DNA of 50,646 bases from Clostridiales bacterium (GCA_018369015.1 JAGZDD010000009.1:1-50646), one strand, 5' to 3'; shown: positions 16,259-24,611, counted from the first letter of the stretch. Translations and numbers: made by a program. The notes: generated by a model not told the origin, from the letters alone.

Positions 16259-17254
16259 ATGACTGGAAAAGAAAAGGTACTTGCAATGCTTAAGGGAGAA
16301 AAAATTGACGGACTTGTCAATGGCTGGGAACCGTTTTTCCAATTATGGGACCCTATTGCAGGATTTATCACCCCGGCAAGGCCGGGCGCAACCGTAAAGG
16401 ATGTGTGGGGGGTGACGCTGGCCTGGAAGGAGGACCAGCCTGGGGTTATGCCTATGGAGGGCGAGGAGTATTTAGTGTGCCCCGATATTACACAATGGAG
16501 AAAGACAGTGATTGCTCCCGACCTGCGCGCGCAAAAATTTGATTACAGCGGAGTGCTTGCACAGAAGGAAGCTGCACATGCCCAGGGGAAATTTGCTATG
16601 GGCTTTTCTCCGATCGGCATTTTTGAGCTTCTTCACAATCTGCTTGGCTTTGAAGAAGCCCTTGTAGACTTTCTTATAGAGCCGGAGGCTATGCATGAGC
16701 TTATTGATTATATTACCGATTTCAGGCTGGAACATTTTAAGCTGCTTGTAGAAAATGTCCATCCCGATGTGATGCTTTTCCATGATGACTGGGGAGCTAA
16801 AAACAATTTATTTATGAGTCCGGATGTATGGCGGGAATTTATTAAGCCGGCGTATCAGAAGCTTTACGGCTACCTGCACGAGCAGGGAGTGATTATTATG
16901 CACCATGCAGACAGCCATTTAGAGCTGATTGCTTCAGATTTGGAAGATATATATATTGATATATGGCAGGGAGCGCTTCCGCAAAATGATTTGCCCAAAA
17001 TCCAGAAAAATATTAAGGGCAATATGATTATTATGGGCGGTATTGACGCCGCCGTTGTTGATCACCGTCAGGTTGATGAAAAAGTCATTCGTGCGGAAGT
17101 TGGCCGCGCCTGCCGGGAATATGTTCCGGGCGGCCATTTTATCCCGTGTCTGACCTATGGGGCGCCGGGAGCGATTTTTGAGGGCGTAGACGACATCATT
17201 AATGATGAAGTTGAAAAAATAAGCGCCAGACTCATAGCTGGAGAGCCTTTGTAA
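16259..17254 (+). CDS. Uroporphyrinogen decarboxylase-like / MtaA-like protein
   Basis: This 331-residue protein has the UroD/MtaA (TIM-barrel) fold. It begins MTGKEKVLAMLKGEKIDG, and the family segments MGFSPIGIFELLHNLLGFEEALVDFLIEP and HPDVMLFHDDWGAKNNLFMSPDVWREFIKPAYQKL are present. The genuine haem enzyme has an N-terminal RxPVWxMRQAGR motif, which is missing. HHADSH and a later PCLTYG could supply His and Cys zinc ligands as in corrinoid methyltransferases. A methyl-transfer or demethylation role is therefore likelier than haem synthesis. No corrinoid protein gene is nearby. Confidence 0.8.
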   Translation: MTGKEKVLAMLKGEKIDGLVNGWEPFFQLWDPIAGFITPARPGATVKDVWGVTLAWKEDQPGVMPMEGEEYLVCPDITQWRKTVIAPDLRAQKFDYSGVLAQKEAAHAQGKFAMGFSPIGIFELLHNLLGFEEALVDFLIEPEAMHELIDYITDFRLEHFKLLVENVHPDVMLFHDDWGAKNNLFMSPDVWREFIKPAYQKLYGYLHEQGVIIMHHADSHLELIASDLEDIYIDIWQGALPQNDLPKIQKNIKGNMIIMGGIDAAVVDHRQVDEKVIRAEVGRACREYVPGGHFIPCLTYGAPGAIFEGVDDIINDEVEKISARLIAGEPL

Positions 17255-17280
17255 TTCCAATACTTCATAGTGAACAGGCT

Positions 17281-17316
17281 GCGGAGCAGGTGCTTGTATG
17301 GCACCTGCTCCGCGTT
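17281..17316 (+). terminator. Hairpin terminator between converging genes
   Basis: GCGGAGCAGGTGC and GCACCTGCTCCGC form a perfect 13-base stem with a 7-base loop, followed by GTTTATTATT. It ends the UroD-like gene and lies just beyond the end of the converging P-ATPase gene. Confidence 0.7.
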
Positions 17317-17323
17317 TATTATT

Positions 17324-19978
17324 CTATAGGATGCAAAATGGCCGGCGTTTCCACCATTTTACAAGCTCCACCTGGACAATGGACAACAGGGCCAGCCCGG
17401 CAACAATGAGCCACTGTGTTGGGGAAAGAAGCGTTAGTCTGAAGGCTTCCCTGAAAAATGGAATAAATAATATGCCGCCCATGAGAAGTGCGGAAACCGC
17501 AAAGGAAATAAACAGCCACGGATTTATACCTTCTGCCCTTACCCAGATAGGATCTGTATTGGAGCGCTGATTAAAGGCCCGGAGCATTTGCGATAAGGCA
17601 ATGACACAAAATGCCATGGTCTGGCCGGCAAAATGGCCTGCCAGGGAAACACCAGCCCAGTATGCGCATGTTGTTGTTGCGGCTACAAAAATTCCCTGGG
17701 TGATTACCCGGACAATAAGATCCCTTTCAAAAAGTGTACCGGATTTGACCGGTGGGTGCTTCATAATATTTTTGCTTGCCGGGTCAACTCCGAGGGCAAG
17801 GGCAGGAAGTGTTGCCGTAGCCAGATTGACCCATAAAATATGGACGGCTAATAAAGGGGCTTCAAAATTGAGCAGAGTCGCTGTCAAAAGCGTCAGTATT
17901 TCAGCAATATTTCCGACAAGAAGGAATTGGATGACCTTTTGGATATTCCGGTACACGCGGCGGCCTTCTTTGATTGCATACGTGATGGTTGTAAAGCTGT
18001 CATCAAGAAGAATCATATCGGCTGCGTCTTTAGCAACATCGGTACCTGTAACACCCATAGCCACGCCAATGTCAGCAGCCTTTAAAGCCGGGGAGTCATT
18101 AACCCCGTCTCCGGTCATAGCTGTCACTTCACCATTTCTTTTGAGTGCTTCGATAATTTTTAATTTATCCGCCGGGGAAACACGGGCAAAAACAGCAACG
18201 GTCCTTACAGCCTCGTCAAACTGCGCATTGCTCATGGAATCCAGTTCAACACCGGAAATGACACGGTTCCCCTCACAATAAATGCCAAGCTCCCGGGCTA
18301 TGGCAAGGGCAGTAAGCTTGTGATCCCCGGTGATCATTATTGTACGTATTCCAGCTTCACGGCAGATTCTTACCGATTCTGCCACTTCCAGGCGGGGCGG
18401 GTCGATCATTCCGGCAATACCGATAAAGGTCATATGATGTTCAAGGTTCTGATTTTTCGGCAGGCCGTCAAGCCGGCGCATAGAAAAACCAAGAACACGC
18501 AGGGCGTCTTTAGACATTTTCTGGCACAGGAAAAGAATTTGCTGTTTATCAGCCTCGGTTATAGGACGGACCGCGGCAGAGGTAAAAATATGTGTGCAAA
18601 GAGGCAGCATTTCATCTACAGCGCCTTTAGTGTAGGCTGTCAATGCTCCGTCAATGTTATGAACGGTTGTCATACGTTTCCGGGATGAATCAAAGGGCTG
18701 CTCGTAAAGACGGGGATAGGTATTTTCCAAATGTTCACGGTCAAAGCCAAACGCCTGGGCCATATAAATAAGGGCGCCCTCGGTGGGATCACCGATAATT
18801 TCCCCTTTCTGATCCGGGTCAAAGCTGGCATCATTGCATAAAGAGGCGGCATAGACAAGCTCTTTATACATTTGCGGGCGTTTTTTTACACCCTCCTGGA
18901 CCGGAACTGCCGTTTGGGCATAAAAATCTTCATTTACCGCAATGTGGGTAACGGTCATTTTATTGAGCGTGAGCGTACCGGTTTTATCGCTGCATATAAC
19001 TGTGGCACTGCCGAGGGTTTCCACCGCGGGGAGGTTTCGGACCAGGGCGTTTTTCTTTGCCATTCTCTGGACGCCAAGCGCCATAACGATGGTTGCCGTC
19101 GCTGGAAGCCCCTCGGGAATAATAGAAATTGCCAGAGAGATTGCCACGAGAAATTGAGGGATTAAAGGTCTATGATAAATAGCGCCTACGGCAAATATCA
19201 GTATGCAGACAATGAGCCCGGCAATGGTCAGTACCTTGCCGACGGCATTGAGCTTTTGCTTGAGCAAGGTATCTGTTTTGGCCTGGCTGTCAAGCATTTT
19301 CGCAATACTTCCGACCTGGGTTTCCATTCCTGTAGCGGTAACAATACCAATACCGCGGCCGTAGGTGATGATTGATGATGTATAAAGCATATTACTTCGG
19401 TCGCCCAGCGGGCAATTTGTGTCCAAAAGTGCGTCGGCATCCTTCTCGAGGGGAACGGATTCGCCGGTGAGAGAGGCTTCCTGTACTTTTAGATTAGCAG
19501 AATCTAAAAGCCGCATATCCGCAGGAACCATATCGCCGTCGCAAATAATAACGACGTCTCCGGGAACTAATTCCCGGGCAGGAACAATGCTCTCTTCGCC
19601 ATTTCGCAGGACCCGGGCCGTGGGAGCGCTCATGCTTCGCAGAGCCTCAAGAGAAGTCTGGGCCTTTTTTTCCTGGACAATGCCAATAAAAGCGTTGAGC
19701 GTGATAATGGCAAAGATAACAGTAGCCTCCGTCCATTCCTGCAAAATCGCAGAAAATATTGCAGCGCCTATGAGAATTAATATCATAGGGTCAATAATCT
19801 GTGCCCGGAGCATTTGAAGTAATGTTTTTGCTGGTTTTTGGCGCAGCTCGTTAGGACCGTTTTCCCTGAGCCGTTTTGAAGCCTCGGCATCACTTAAACC
19901 TTCGTCACTGGATTTGAGTTGTTGGCAAACCTCCGTGATATTTTGTGAATGCCAAGGCATTTGCTTGTGATTATCCAT
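17324..19978 (-). CDS. P-type cation-transporting ATPase, SERCA-like, with altered M6 site
   Basis: This is an 884-residue P2A-type ATPase with a full set of motifs: TGES (171-174), PEGLPA (288-293), phosphorylation site DKTGTLT with Asp331, and TGDGVND near 622-628. It has about ten membrane segments. Three of the calcium-site residues known from SERCA are kept: Glu289 in M4, and Asn690 and Glu693 in M5. In M6 the usual N-L-x-T-D is N718-L-A-T721-A722, so the normally essential Asp is Ala (codon at 17813-17815). Calcium is therefore not certain as the substrate. It has an AAAGGAG site and a 310-base leader with an acidic mini-gene and terminator. Confidence 0.9.
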   Translation of the reverse strand: MDNHKQMPWHSQNITEVCQQLKSSDEGLSDAEASKRLRENGPNELRQKPAKTLLQMLRAQIIDPMILILIGAAIFSAILQEWTEATVIFAIITLNAFIGIVQEKKAQTSLEALRSMSAPTARVLRNGEESIVPARELVPGDVVIICDGDMVPADMRLLDSANLKVQEASLTGESVPLEKDADALLDTNCPLGDRSNMLYTSSIITYGRGIGIVTATGMETQVGSIAKMLDSQAKTDTLLKQKLNAVGKVLTIAGLIVCILIFAVGAIYHRPLIPQFLVAISLAISIIPEGLPATATIVMALGVQRMAKKNALVRNLPAVETLGSATVICSDKTGTLTLNKMTVTHIAVNEDFYAQTAVPVQEGVKKRPQMYKELVYAASLCNDASFDPDQKGEIIGDPTEGALIYMAQAFGFDREHLENTYPRLYEQPFDSSRKRMTTVHNIDGALTAYTKGAVDEMLPLCTHIFTSAAVRPITEADKQQILFLCQKMSKDALRVLGFSMRRLDGLPKNQNLEHHMTFIGIAGMIDPPRLEVAESVRICREAGIRTIMITGDHKLTALAIARELGIYCEGNRVISGVELDSMSNAQFDEAVRTVAVFARVSPADKLKIIEALKRNGEVTAMTGDGVNDSPALKAADIGVAMGVTGTDVAKDAADMILLDDSFTTITYAIKEGRRVYRNIQKVIQFLLVGNIAEILTLLTATLLNFEAPLLAVHILWVNLATATLPALALGVDPASKNIMKHPPVKSGTLFERDLIVRVITQGIFVAATTTCAYWAGVSLAGHFAGQTMAFCVIALSQMLRAFNQRSNTDPIWVRAEGINPWLFISFAVSALLMGGILFIPFFREAFRLTLLSPTQWLIVAGLALLSIVQVELVKWWKRRPFCIL

Positions 19979-20012
19979 ATAGGATAGACCACTCCTTTCC
20001 TTTTATAAAATA

Positions 20013-20128
20013 TTTATGCTGACCGCCAGAGAACTGCTTTGTACAGTATTCTAAGAGATATGCGCGCCGTACCGTATAGAAGCCTGGCACAAAAAGCAGT
20101 TCTAAAGGCGAGAGTCAGTGAAAGCATA
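20013..20128 (-). promoter_or_regulatory. Long stem-loop in P-ATPase leader
   Basis: On the minus strand AGAACTGCTTT (from 20103 down to 20093) pairs perfectly with AAAGCAGTTCT (20040 to 20030). The stem continues outward through GCC/GGC and CTGAC/GTCAG to GCAT/ATGC. It encloses about 50 bases. It lies between the leader terminator and the ribosome binding site of the ATPase gene, so it could be a sensing or translation-control element. It matches no riboswitch core that I recognise. Confidence 0.55.
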
Positions 20129-20181
20129 AAAAGGCATAGCCAACCCTCCCTCCTTAAAAGGGGAGAGGGCAGACTATGCCT
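20128..20181 (-). terminator. Leader terminator upstream of P-ATPase
   Basis: On the minus strand AGGCATAG (20181-20174) pairs with CTATGCCT (20139-20132), with a CCTCTCCCC/GGAGGGAGG inner stem, and five T follow. It lies 150 bases before the ATPase start, inside the leader. The 5' arm overlaps the last codons of the acidic mini-gene. Confidence 0.8.
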
Positions 20182-20255
20182 CTATAAACAATAATATTAA
20201 TGAAAAAACAATATAAATAACTTCGGTCAGCGTCGCTACTGTCGGCGTCGTCCAT
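20154..20255 (-). CDS. Acidic leader peptide of P-ATPase gene (candidate)
   Basis: This is a 33-codon frame on the minus strand. It begins MDDADSSDADR and continues with a hydrophobic part (SYLYCFFINIIVYRG) to a TAA in the loop of the leader terminator. Five of the first ten residues are Asp, all using GAC. The frame starts about 40 bases after the predicted transcript start; GAAAGGA lies upstream but at a wide spacing. Position and composition recall mgtL-type leader peptides, where acidic residues destabilise ribosomes at low magnesium. Translation is inferred, not shown. Confidence 0.5.
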   Translation of the reverse strand: MDDADSSDADRSYLYCFFINIIVYRGIVCPLPF

Positions 20256-20300
20256 AATTTTAATCAAAATCCTTTCAAACAAAATGAGATATTAGCTGTC

Positions 20301-20329
20301 ATTGTACAGGAACATACAGAACATGTCAA
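20301..20329 (-). promoter_or_regulatory. Promoter of the P-ATPase leader
   Basis: On the minus strand, TTGACA (20329-20324), a 17-base spacer and TACAAT (20306-20301) form a near-consensus promoter. Transcription would start near 20294, about 315 bases before the ATPase start codon. Confidence 0.8.
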
Positions 20330-20348
20330 GAGGATTTTTATGGGAACA

Positions 20349-20369
20349 GCTATTCCTATGGGAATAGCC
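20349..20369. other. Short palindrome in divergent gap
   Basis: GCTATTCC and GGAATAGC form an 8-base stem around a few bases, just upstream of the P-ATPase promoter. It could be an operator for that promoter. The rest of the gap to 20592 holds the next hairpin and nothing else I can identify. Confidence 0.35.
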
Positions 20370-20450
20370 CTTGTTACGATTCACAGCCAGCCGCAAACAG
20401 TAACCAGTTATTAAATTTTTATAAAACCGGCAATACTGTAGGTGTCACAT

Positions 20451-20489
20451 GGTACAATGTCTGCATAAGCAGACATTGTACCGCGTTTT
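20451..20489 (+). promoter_or_regulatory. Perfect 14-base hairpin with T-run before amidohydrolase
   Basis: GGTACAATGTCTGC (20451-20464) pairs perfectly with GCAGACATTGTACC (20469-20482) around ATAA, followed by GCGTTTTT. As RNA it would be an intrinsic terminator. With no gene before it on this strand, it is either an attenuator of the amidohydrolase gene or a palindromic operator. A similar hairpin at 27596-27630 shares the AATGTC/GACATT core. Confidence 0.6.
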
Positions 20490-20592
20490 TCGCATGGAGA
20501 GCGTAAGCGAACCAATCCCTGTGCGAAAATACGCATGGCGGCAAAGCCCTGTACTATGGCAACAAATTATATTGTGAAAGAAGAGTGATTGT

Positions 20593-22188
20593 ATGGAAAG
20601 GAAGCTTTATTATCATGGCAATATTCTGACGATGGAAAGACAACTCTATGCGCAGGCTGTTTTGACAGAAGATGGAACGATTGCTGCTGTAGGAGAACTT
20701 GAAGCTGTAAAGGCTGCGGCTAAAGAGGTACAGATGGTTGATCTTGAGGGCCGGACATTAATGCCGGCATTTATTGATGCGCACAGTCATTTTTCGGCGT
20801 GTGCCAACGCAATGCTTCAGTGTTCTATAGAAAACGCAAAAAGCTTTGACGATATGATTCAGGAAATTTCGACGTATATACAGAAAAATCATATTGAAAA
20901 AGGGCATTGGGTTTTTGTGCGCGATTATGACCAAAGCGTTCTTTTGGAAAGGGGCAGACCCGACCGGTATGTTTTAGATACTGCTTCAAATCTGCATCCG
21001 ATTGTCCTCCAGCATAAGTCCGGCCATGTGGGCGTCCTCAATTCCATGGCTCTTGATATACTTGGAATTGATAAGGATACACCATCTCCCGAAGGCGGGC
21101 GTATTGAACAAAGAAATGGCATACCTACAGGTTATATGGAAGAAAATGCCTTTATTCAAATACTTCACCGGCTTCCCGGGCCAAATCAGCAGGATTTAAT
21201 GAATACTTTTGAAAGTGTACAGAAAATGTACGCCTCAAATGGAATTACGACGGCTCAGGAAGGTATGATGGTTCGGGAAATGATTCCGCTATATAATTTT
21301 TTATGCAAAGAGCAAAGACTATGGCTGGATATTGTAGGCTATCCATCAATGGATGCCGGAGAAGAAATATATCGTGCTTTTGAACCGTGTGACAGACATT
21401 ACCGGAATCATTTTAAGCTGGGCGGATATAAAATATTTCTTGACGGCTCCCCGCAAAGCCGTACCGCCTGGATGCGCACACCCTATGTTGGCGGGGATGA
21501 TTGCGGCTATCCGGTACAGTCGTTAGACTATGTTGCCGACTGCGTTTATTATGCGGCCAGCCGGGGGCGGCAGATATTGGCACACTGTAATGGTGATGCG
21601 GCCGCAGAACAATATCTGGATGCGATTGCTTTGGCGAACCGGCGCCTTGAAAGGGAGGGGAAGGCAAGCTGTGCGGCCGTACGTCCGGTGATGGTTCATG
21701 CCCAGCTTCTTGGACTTGACCAACTGCCGCAGCTTCGCGGCCTTGGCGTGATTCCAAGCTTTTTTGTGGCTCATGTGTACCATTGGGGAGATACACATAT
21801 TGAAAATTTCGGCTTTTTACGGGCAAGTACGATTAGCCCGGCTTCGAGTGCAGGAAAGGAAGGGCTTGCCTATACCTTTCATCAGGATTCGCCGGTCATT
21901 CGGCCGGACATGCTGGAAACGGTCTGGTGCGCTGTCAACCGAAAGACAAGAAACGGAGCTGTTCTTGGAGAAGGGGAAAGGATTAGTGTTTTAGATGCAT
22001 TGAAAGCTGTGACAATTCATAGCGCCCGGCAATATTTTGAAGAAAACAAGAAGGGTTCTATAGCACCCGGCAAAAAAGCGGATTTTGTCATTCTGGATAA
22101 AAACCCCCTGGAGGTAGTTCCGGAACAAATCCGGGAGCTTCATATATTAGAAACAATTAAGGATGGGAAAACCGTATTTTCTCAATAA
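20593..22188 (+). CDS. Amidohydrolase family 3 protein, YtcJ-like
   Basis: This 531-residue metal-dependent hydrolase belongs to the amidohydrolase superfamily. The metal-binding His-X-His is in FIDAHSHFSACAN near residue 64, following the family segment DLEGRTLMPAFIDAH. Later landmarks are GYKIFLDGSPQSRTAWM, ILAHCNGDAAAEQYLDA, FHQDSPV and the C-terminal KGSIAPGKKADFVILDKNPL. YtcJ-like enzymes act on formamides or other exo-amides; the substrate here is unknown. It has no signal peptide. It is a single gene between the divergent P-ATPase and converging rarA, with only a weak GAAAGAAG site. Confidence 0.88.
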   Translation: MERKLYYHGNILTMERQLYAQAVLTEDGTIAAVGELEAVKAAAKEVQMVDLEGRTLMPAFIDAHSHFSACANAMLQCSIENAKSFDDMIQEISTYIQKNHIEKGHWVFVRDYDQSVLLERGRPDRYVLDTASNLHPIVLQHKSGHVGVLNSMALDILGIDKDTPSPEGGRIEQRNGIPTGYMEENAFIQILHRLPGPNQQDLMNTFESVQKMYASNGITTAQEGMMVREMIPLYNFLCKEQRLWLDIVGYPSMDAGEEIYRAFEPCDRHYRNHFKLGGYKIFLDGSPQSRTAWMRTPYVGGDDCGYPVQSLDYVADCVYYAASRGRQILAHCNGDAAAEQYLDAIALANRRLEREGKASCAAVRPVMVHAQLLGLDQLPQLRGLGVIPSFFVAHVYHWGDTHIENFGFLRASTISPASSAGKEGLAYTFHQDSPVIRPDMLETVWCAVNRKTRNGAVLGEGERISVLDALKAVTIHSARQYFEENKKGSIAPGKKADFVILDKNPLEVVPEQIRELHILETIKDGKTVFSQ

Positions 22189-22256
22189 GCTAAGAGCTGA
22201 ATAACGAGAAAAGGCAGTGTACATTCCACGGAGATTGCATACTGGCTGTTGTATCG

Positions 22257-22293
22257 CATCGGATAGGGGAAGAAATTCTTCTCCTATCCGATG
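22257..22293. terminator. Bidirectional terminator between amidohydrolase and rarA
   Basis: CATCGGATAGGGGAAGAA faces TTCTTCTCCTATCCGATG with one wobble pair, giving about 16 paired bases with a tiny loop. It sits between two converging genes. T-runs are poor, so strength is uncertain. Confidence 0.65.
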
Positions 22294-22325
22294 AGGAACA
22301 GGATCAAATTTTGCCTTAGATAAGC

Positions 22326-23648
22326 TTATGTTTTCTGGCTTTTCCAGTCGAATATTTCTTCCAGACGTTTTTTTACTTTGGCTTCGCTGCCCGATTCAGT
22401 AGGGATATAGTATCTTTGCCCTGCAAGGCTGTCGGGCAGACAGGTCATTTTTGTCAGCTTTTCTTTAGTATCATGGGCATACTCATAGCCTTCGCCGTAG
22501 TGCAGCTCCTTCATAAGGGCTGTCGGCGCATTGCGGATATGGAGGGGAACCGGCTGCGCAGGCTTTTCACGGATGTCCTTTTTCGCATTTTCACAGGCAG
22601 TATAAAGAGCGTTGGATTTGGGCGCCATTGATAAATAAACAACCGCATGGGTCAAATTGACGTCACATTCAGGCATCCCGTTAAAATGACAGGCCTGATA
22701 GGCGGCGACTGCGATACTTAGAGCCTGACTGTCTGCGATTCCGATATCCTCGCTGGCAAAACGGATGAGACGGCGGGCAATATACAAAGGATCTTCACCG
22801 CCGGAAAGCATACGGCACAGCCAGTAAACGGCGGCGTCAGGATCGCTGTTGCGCATGGATTTATGGAGCGCGGAAATCATATTATAATGCTCTTCGCCGG
22901 TTTTATCATACAACAAAGAACGGCGGCTCGTACATTGGGCTAAAGCCTCATCAGTGACAGTGATTTGCCGGGCGCTGATTTCTCCATTGAGAACTGCCAT
23001 TTCCAGTGTATTCAGAGCCGTCCGCGCATCGCCGTTGGCAAATCGGGCAATGCTGTGAAGCTGTTGTTTTGTAATACCGATAGGCTGGCTGCCAAAGCCT
23101 GAGGGGGCTTTTAGCGCGTGGCAAAGAAGTTCAAATATATCCTGTTCTTTAAGTGCCTTTAACACGAAAACCTTACACCGGGATAATAAAGCGGCATTAA
23201 TCTCAAAGGAAGGATTTTCTGTTGTGGCACCGATTAGAATAATACTTCCCTTTTCGACATAAGGCAGAAATGCGTCCTGCTGGGCCTTATTAAAACGGTG
23301 GATTTCATCAACAAAAACGACAGTGCGCACCCCTATAAACCGGCTGCTGTCCGCGCGGTGCATCACTTCCTTGATTTCCTTAATTCCACTTGTGACAGCG
23401 CTGAAATCAATAAAATCGGCTTTAGTTTTATTTGCAATAATGCGGGCCAGCGTTGTTTTTCCAACGCCCGGAGGCCCCCAGAAGATCATTGAGGAAATTT
23501 CATCTCTCTCAATAAAACGGCGGAGTATGCAGCCGGGGCCTACCAGATGCTTCTGACCGGCAAATTCCTCCAGGCTTTGGGGCCTTAGCCGGCTGGCCAG
23601 AGGCATGGAGGCCTCATTTTGTCTGTCAAAAAGCGACATTTGTTCCAT
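22326..23648 (-). CDS. rarA: Replication-associated recombination protein A
   Basis: RarA (MgsA) is a clamp-loader-like AAA+ ATPase that acts at stalled replication forks. The 440-residue product has Walker A GPPGVGKTTLAR, Walker B VVFVDEIHRFNKAQQD, a sensor segment IGATTENPSFEINAALLSRCKVF, and the C-terminal tetramerisation domain with LSGGEDPLYIARRLIRFASEDIG. Length and motifs match the family throughout. It is monocistronic, with converging and diverging neighbours. Confidence 0.96.
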   Translation of the reverse strand: MEQMSLFDRQNEASMPLASRLRPQSLEEFAGQKHLVGPGCILRRFIERDEISSMIFWGPPGVGKTTLARIIANKTKADFIDFSAVTSGIKEIKEVMHRADSSRFIGVRTVVFVDEIHRFNKAQQDAFLPYVEKGSIILIGATTENPSFEINAALLSRCKVFVLKALKEQDIFELLCHALKAPSGFGSQPIGITKQQLHSIARFANGDARTALNTLEMAVLNGEISARQITVTDEALAQCTSRRSLLYDKTGEEHYNMISALHKSMRNSDPDAAVYWLCRMLSGGEDPLYIARRLIRFASEDIGIADSQALSIAVAAYQACHFNGMPECDVNLTHAVVYLSMAPKSNALYTACENAKKDIREKPAQPVPLHIRNAPTALMKELHYGEGYEYAHDTKEKLTKMTCLPDSLAGQRYYIPTESGSEAKVKKRLEEIFDWKSQKT

Positions 23649-23734
23649 AAAGCAGACACCTCCCCAAGTTCGATTTACGAGTTATCAAAACAAAATAAAC
23701 GATTATAATCTATTTTAGAATGTGCGGAAACTTT

Positions 23735-23766
23735 TTGTCAATAGAAGAAAATTGTGTTACTATAAT
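23735..23766 (+). promoter_or_regulatory. Probable promoter of response regulator gene
   Basis: TTGTCA (23735-23740) with a 17-base spacer precedes TACTAT (23758-23763); an overlapping TATAAT (23761-23766) gives a 20-base spacer. An inverted repeat ACAGTTTTG/CAAAACTGT follows in the leader. Confidence 0.55.
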
Positions 23767-23912
23767 GTTCGTAACAGTTTTGCCGGCCCAGAAGAAGCCA
23801 AAAACGCGTTAGCGCGGTTTGGTTAATGGCGGGAACAAAACTGTCTGTAAATGGACATGCAGCCTTACGGCGGCGCCGCTATAAATGAATGCTGATAGAA
23901 AGGATTAGAAAA

Positions 23913-24590
23913 ATGCCGCGGATTTTAATTATAGAAGATGACCCTACGATTAATCATATGATCGCTGAGTTTTTGGGAGATAAAGGCTGCCAGTGTGTGC
24001 AGGCATTTTCTGGCACAGAGGGCAGACTGGTTTTTTCTGTGGAAAAATTTGATATTATTCTTATGGATCTTATGCTTCCTGGAATGACGGGGGAATGTCT
24101 GACGAGGGAAATACGGGAAAAAAGCCAGGTTCCCATACTTATTTTGAGCGCAAAGGCTGCTCTTAAAAATAAAGTCAATTTACTGGGGTTTGGGGCAGAT
24201 GATTATTTCACTAAGCCCTTTGTGTTGGAAGAGCTGTGGGCGAGGGTGCAGGTATGGCTGCGCCGCAGCGGGATAATGTCTGCCGATGGCGAACAGCTTT
24301 ACTTTAAAGACTGGACCGTGGATCTTGCCGGCCGGACGCTTTTGGTTAAAGGAACGCCGATCGAGCTGACGCCCCATGAATTTGGGATTGTGGAGCTTCT
24401 TGTGCGTTATCCCAAAAAGGTTTTTACAAAGCAGGAAATTTTTGAGTCTGTCTGGAACCAGGAATATTTTGTAGAGGATAAAACAATTAATGTCCATATT
24501 AGCAATATCCGCTCCAAGCTTAAGGCAACAGGAACACAAAATTATATTCAGACTGTGTGGGGGATTGGATTTAAAATGGCGGCTTCTTAA
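23913..24590 (+). CDS. OmpR-family response regulator
   Basis: This 225-residue two-component regulator has an N-terminal receiver with acidic pair EDD and phospho-acceptor Asp in DIILMDLMLPG, then Lys in YFTKPF. The C-terminal winged helix has ELTPHEFGIVELLVRYPKKVFTKQEIFESVW and DKTINVHISNIRSKL. The ATG at 23913 follows AAAGGA and gives the usual N-terminus MPRILIIEDD; an ATG 24 bases upstream is less likely. It heads a cassette with an ABC transporter and a kinase, arranged like bacitracin or lantibiotic resistance loci. Confidence 0.92.
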   Translation: MPRILIIEDDPTINHMIAEFLGDKGCQCVQAFSGTEGRLVFSVEKFDIILMDLMLPGMTGECLTREIREKSQVPILILSAKAALKNKVNLLGFGADDYFTKPFVLEELWARVQVWLRRSGIMSADGEQLYFKDWTVDLAGRTLLVKGTPIELTPHEFGIVELLVRYPKKVFTKQEIFESVWNQEYFVEDKTINVHISNIRSKLKATGTQNYIQTVWGIGFKMAAS

Positions 24591-24592
24591 AC

Positions 24593-24611
24593 ATTTCTTT
24601 AATATTTCTTT
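24593..24611 (+). promoter_or_regulatory. Direct repeat, candidate response-regulator site
   Basis: ATTTCTTT occurs twice with an 11-base period (24593-24600 and 24604-24611), 75-90 bases before the ABC transporter gene. OmpR-type regulators bind direct repeats at about this period. The assignment to the neighbouring regulator is inferred. Confidence 0.45.

Noticed and set aside
17601..18281. Plus-strand frame opposite the P-ATPase gene
   Set aside because: Serine/arginine-rich shadow of the ATPase coding strand with no start signal.
19979..20294. Known manganese (yybP-ykoY) or magnesium riboswitch upstream of the P-ATPase
   Set aside because: I compared from memory the conserved yybP-ykoY core sequences and did not find them; an acidic mini-gene overlapping the terminator explains the layout better. 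A covariance search could overturn this.
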